From: Pseudonocardia autotrophica
GTDB taxonomy: Bacteria > Actinomycetota > Actinomycetes > Mycobacteriales > Pseudonocardiaceae
Direction of reading: 5' to 3'
DNA: 64,000 nucleotides
Assembly: GCF_000717175.1 (NCBI RefSeq)
Contig: NZ_JNYD01000013.1
Span: 62,001 to 126,000 of the forward strand
A program made the position numbers and the translations under genes. The notes beneath the pieces were generated by a model. That model saw only the letters and a program-made list of their open reading frames with translations. It did no database searches and had not been told where the DNA came from. Below, piece by piece: positions 63,159 to 64,000 of the stretch; the first letter of the stretch is position 1, and every line of letters starts with the position of its first letter.

Positions 63159-63911
63159 ATGGGCGACACGAGACTGACCTGCGGGCACGAGGATTGCCTG
63201 TCGGATGACTTGTGGGCGGACGGGCTGTGCTGGCCCCATTTCCGGCACTCCCGCGCTGGGACGAAGCCGGTCAAGGCGCGGCCCTACCGGATCAACTCGT
63301 ACCGACCCGCGAAGTGCAAGGTCGAAGGCTGCCCGTCGACAACCGTGCACGCCTACGGCTGGTGCCACACCCATTACCAGCACTGGAGCGACTTCGGGGA
63401 ACCCGGACCTGCCGAGCTCGTCTATGTGCCGCCTCCGCCTCCGAGGCAGTTGCGAGAGCTCGCGGCGATGTCGGCCCGCCCGGCGTGCACGCTGGAGTCG
63501 GCACATCTGTTCGATCCCTCCGACGACGAGCACCCCGAGGGGAAGCAGGAGCGAGCAGCTCGTCTGTGGGCAGCCGCGCAGGTGTGCGACGTGTGCCCGG
63601 TCAAGAGCGTCTGCCTCGACATGATCGATGCCGTCGCCCTGGCTGCGCCCACGACACCGGACGGTGCAGGAGTGTGGGCCGGCCACCTCGTGACGTCGTC
63701 GCGGTACCGGGCGCACCCGGCGGTGAAGGTCGAGGACCCGAACCGGGTCACCTGCTTCAAGTGCCACGAGACGAAGCCGCGCGAGGAGTTCGGGAAGGGA
63801 GTCCGCGAGTGGACGTCGACGGAGTACCTGTGCAAGAAGTGCGGGGCCGCTAAGCAGGCCGAGTGGGCGGCGCGGAAGCGAGCCGAGAAGCAGGCCCGGC
63901 GGGTGGCCTAG
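63159..63911 (+). CDS. Zinc-finger / WhiB / CxxC fusion protein
   Basis: 250 residues in four metal-binding blocks. Two C-x4-C-x10-C-x2-H modules come first (Cys8, Cys13, Cys24, His27 and Cys53, Cys58, Cys69, His72). A WhiB-like iron-sulfur domain follows, with Cys110, then C-x2-C-x5-C at 143, 146 and 152 and the GVWAG turn (171-175). The C-terminal module has CFKC (199, 202) and CKKC (225, 228) and ends in a basic helix. WhiB proteins bind 4Fe-4S and the sigma factor to regulate transcription, and phage WhiB homologues are known. This order with added fingers is unusual. It may switch late or lysogenic transcription. Confidence 0.83.
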   Translation: MGDTRLTCGHEDCLSDDLWADGLCWPHFRHSRAGTKPVKARPYRINSYRPAKCKVEGCPSTTVHAYGWCHTHYQHWSDFGEPGPAELVYVPPPPPRQLRELAAMSARPACTLESAHLFDPSDDEHPEGKQERAARLWAAAQVCDVCPVKSVCLDMIDAVALAAPTTPDGAGVWAGHLVTSSRYRAHPAVKVEDPNRVTCFKCHETKPREEFGKGVREWTSTEYLCKKCGAAKQAEWAARKRAEKQARRVA

Positions 63912-63967
63912 GATTGGCCGGCCCGCTTCCCCCGGGTGCCCGGTCCGTACGACCCCCTGGGGGAGCC

Positions 63968-64000
63968 ATGCACGAACGCGACGTCTGGCAGCAGCTGTCC
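63968..64000 (+). CDS. Start of a further phage gene (truncated by window edge)
   Basis: An ATG at 63968 follows GGGGGAG at good spacing and opens MHERDVWQQLS, then runs off the window. Function cannot be assigned from 11 codons. A lysin would be a natural gene at this place, but nothing here shows it. Confidence 0.5.
   Translation, partial: MHERDVWQQLS

Larger units (their letters stand above)
47981..64000. mobile_element. Siphovirus-type prophage (left part), integrated in comM
   Basis: From the comM break onward all genes are phage-type and on the plus strand: serine integrase, HNH, terminase, HK97-type head genes, tail genes and tape measure. Genes overlap tightly, as in phage late operons. 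The right end and attR lie outside the window. No lysin, immunity repressor or replication gene is seen, so these must lie further right or be absent. Confidence 0.9.

Overview
This is very GC-rich actinobacterial chromosome. Gene order follows the mycobacterial-type housekeeping block ung - DAK2 - recG - pyc - rsmD - coaD - sepIVA - DUF177 - rpmF - rnc - mutM - acyP - smc - ftsY - amt - glnB - glnD - ffh - rpsP - khpA - rimM - trmD - rplS - lepB - rnhB - DUF2469 - yraN - comM. SepIVA, L32, DUF2469 and the leaderless GTG starts fit Mycobacteriales/Pseudonocardiales. Codon use and the gene set suggest a Pseudonocardia-like organism, but the genus is an inference.

Layout. 1-5.5 kb: end of ung, a DUF1540 protein, a degenerate ABC-ATPase-like gene behind an iron box, rpmB, DAK2 kinase and recG. 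5.7-12.2 kb: a membrane protein, pyc, rsmD, coaD and sepIVA. 12.2-14.4 kb: an accessory island made of one DUF559/AbiEi-type nuclease gene embedded in two arrays of degenerate palindromic repeats. 14.4-29 kb: ParA-like ATPase, DUF177, rpmF, rnc, mutM, a selenium-binding-protein family gene, corA, a CAP protein, acyP, smc and ftsY. 29-35.6 kb: a nitrogen locus with two ammonium channels, three PII genes and glnD. 35.6-47.9 kb: ATPase, ffh, amidohydrolase, CPBP protease, the rpsP-rimM and trmD-rplS-lepB-rnhB translation/secretion genes, an autoregulated-looking HTH/ClpN pair, a decayed mgtC, and yraN.

At about 47,980 comM is cut after some 85 codons by a siphovirus-type prophage that continues beyond the right edge. 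Its order is serine integrase, regulatory region, HNH nuclease, TerS, TerL, small membrane protein, HK97-type portal, mini zinc-finger protein, protease, capsid, connectors, tail tube, chaperones with a frameshift, tape measure, tail tip/fibre, small membrane protein, and a WhiB/zinc-finger fusion. No lysin, repressor or replication gene is visible in the window.

Four arrays of the same 22-bp repeat sit just downstream of stop codons (5.5, 15.6, 35.6 and 36.5 kb). Several genes have a TAnnnT-like -10 element 6-7 nt before a GTG/ATG start, suggesting leaderless mRNAs. No rRNA, tRNA, CRISPR array or insertion sequence was recognised.
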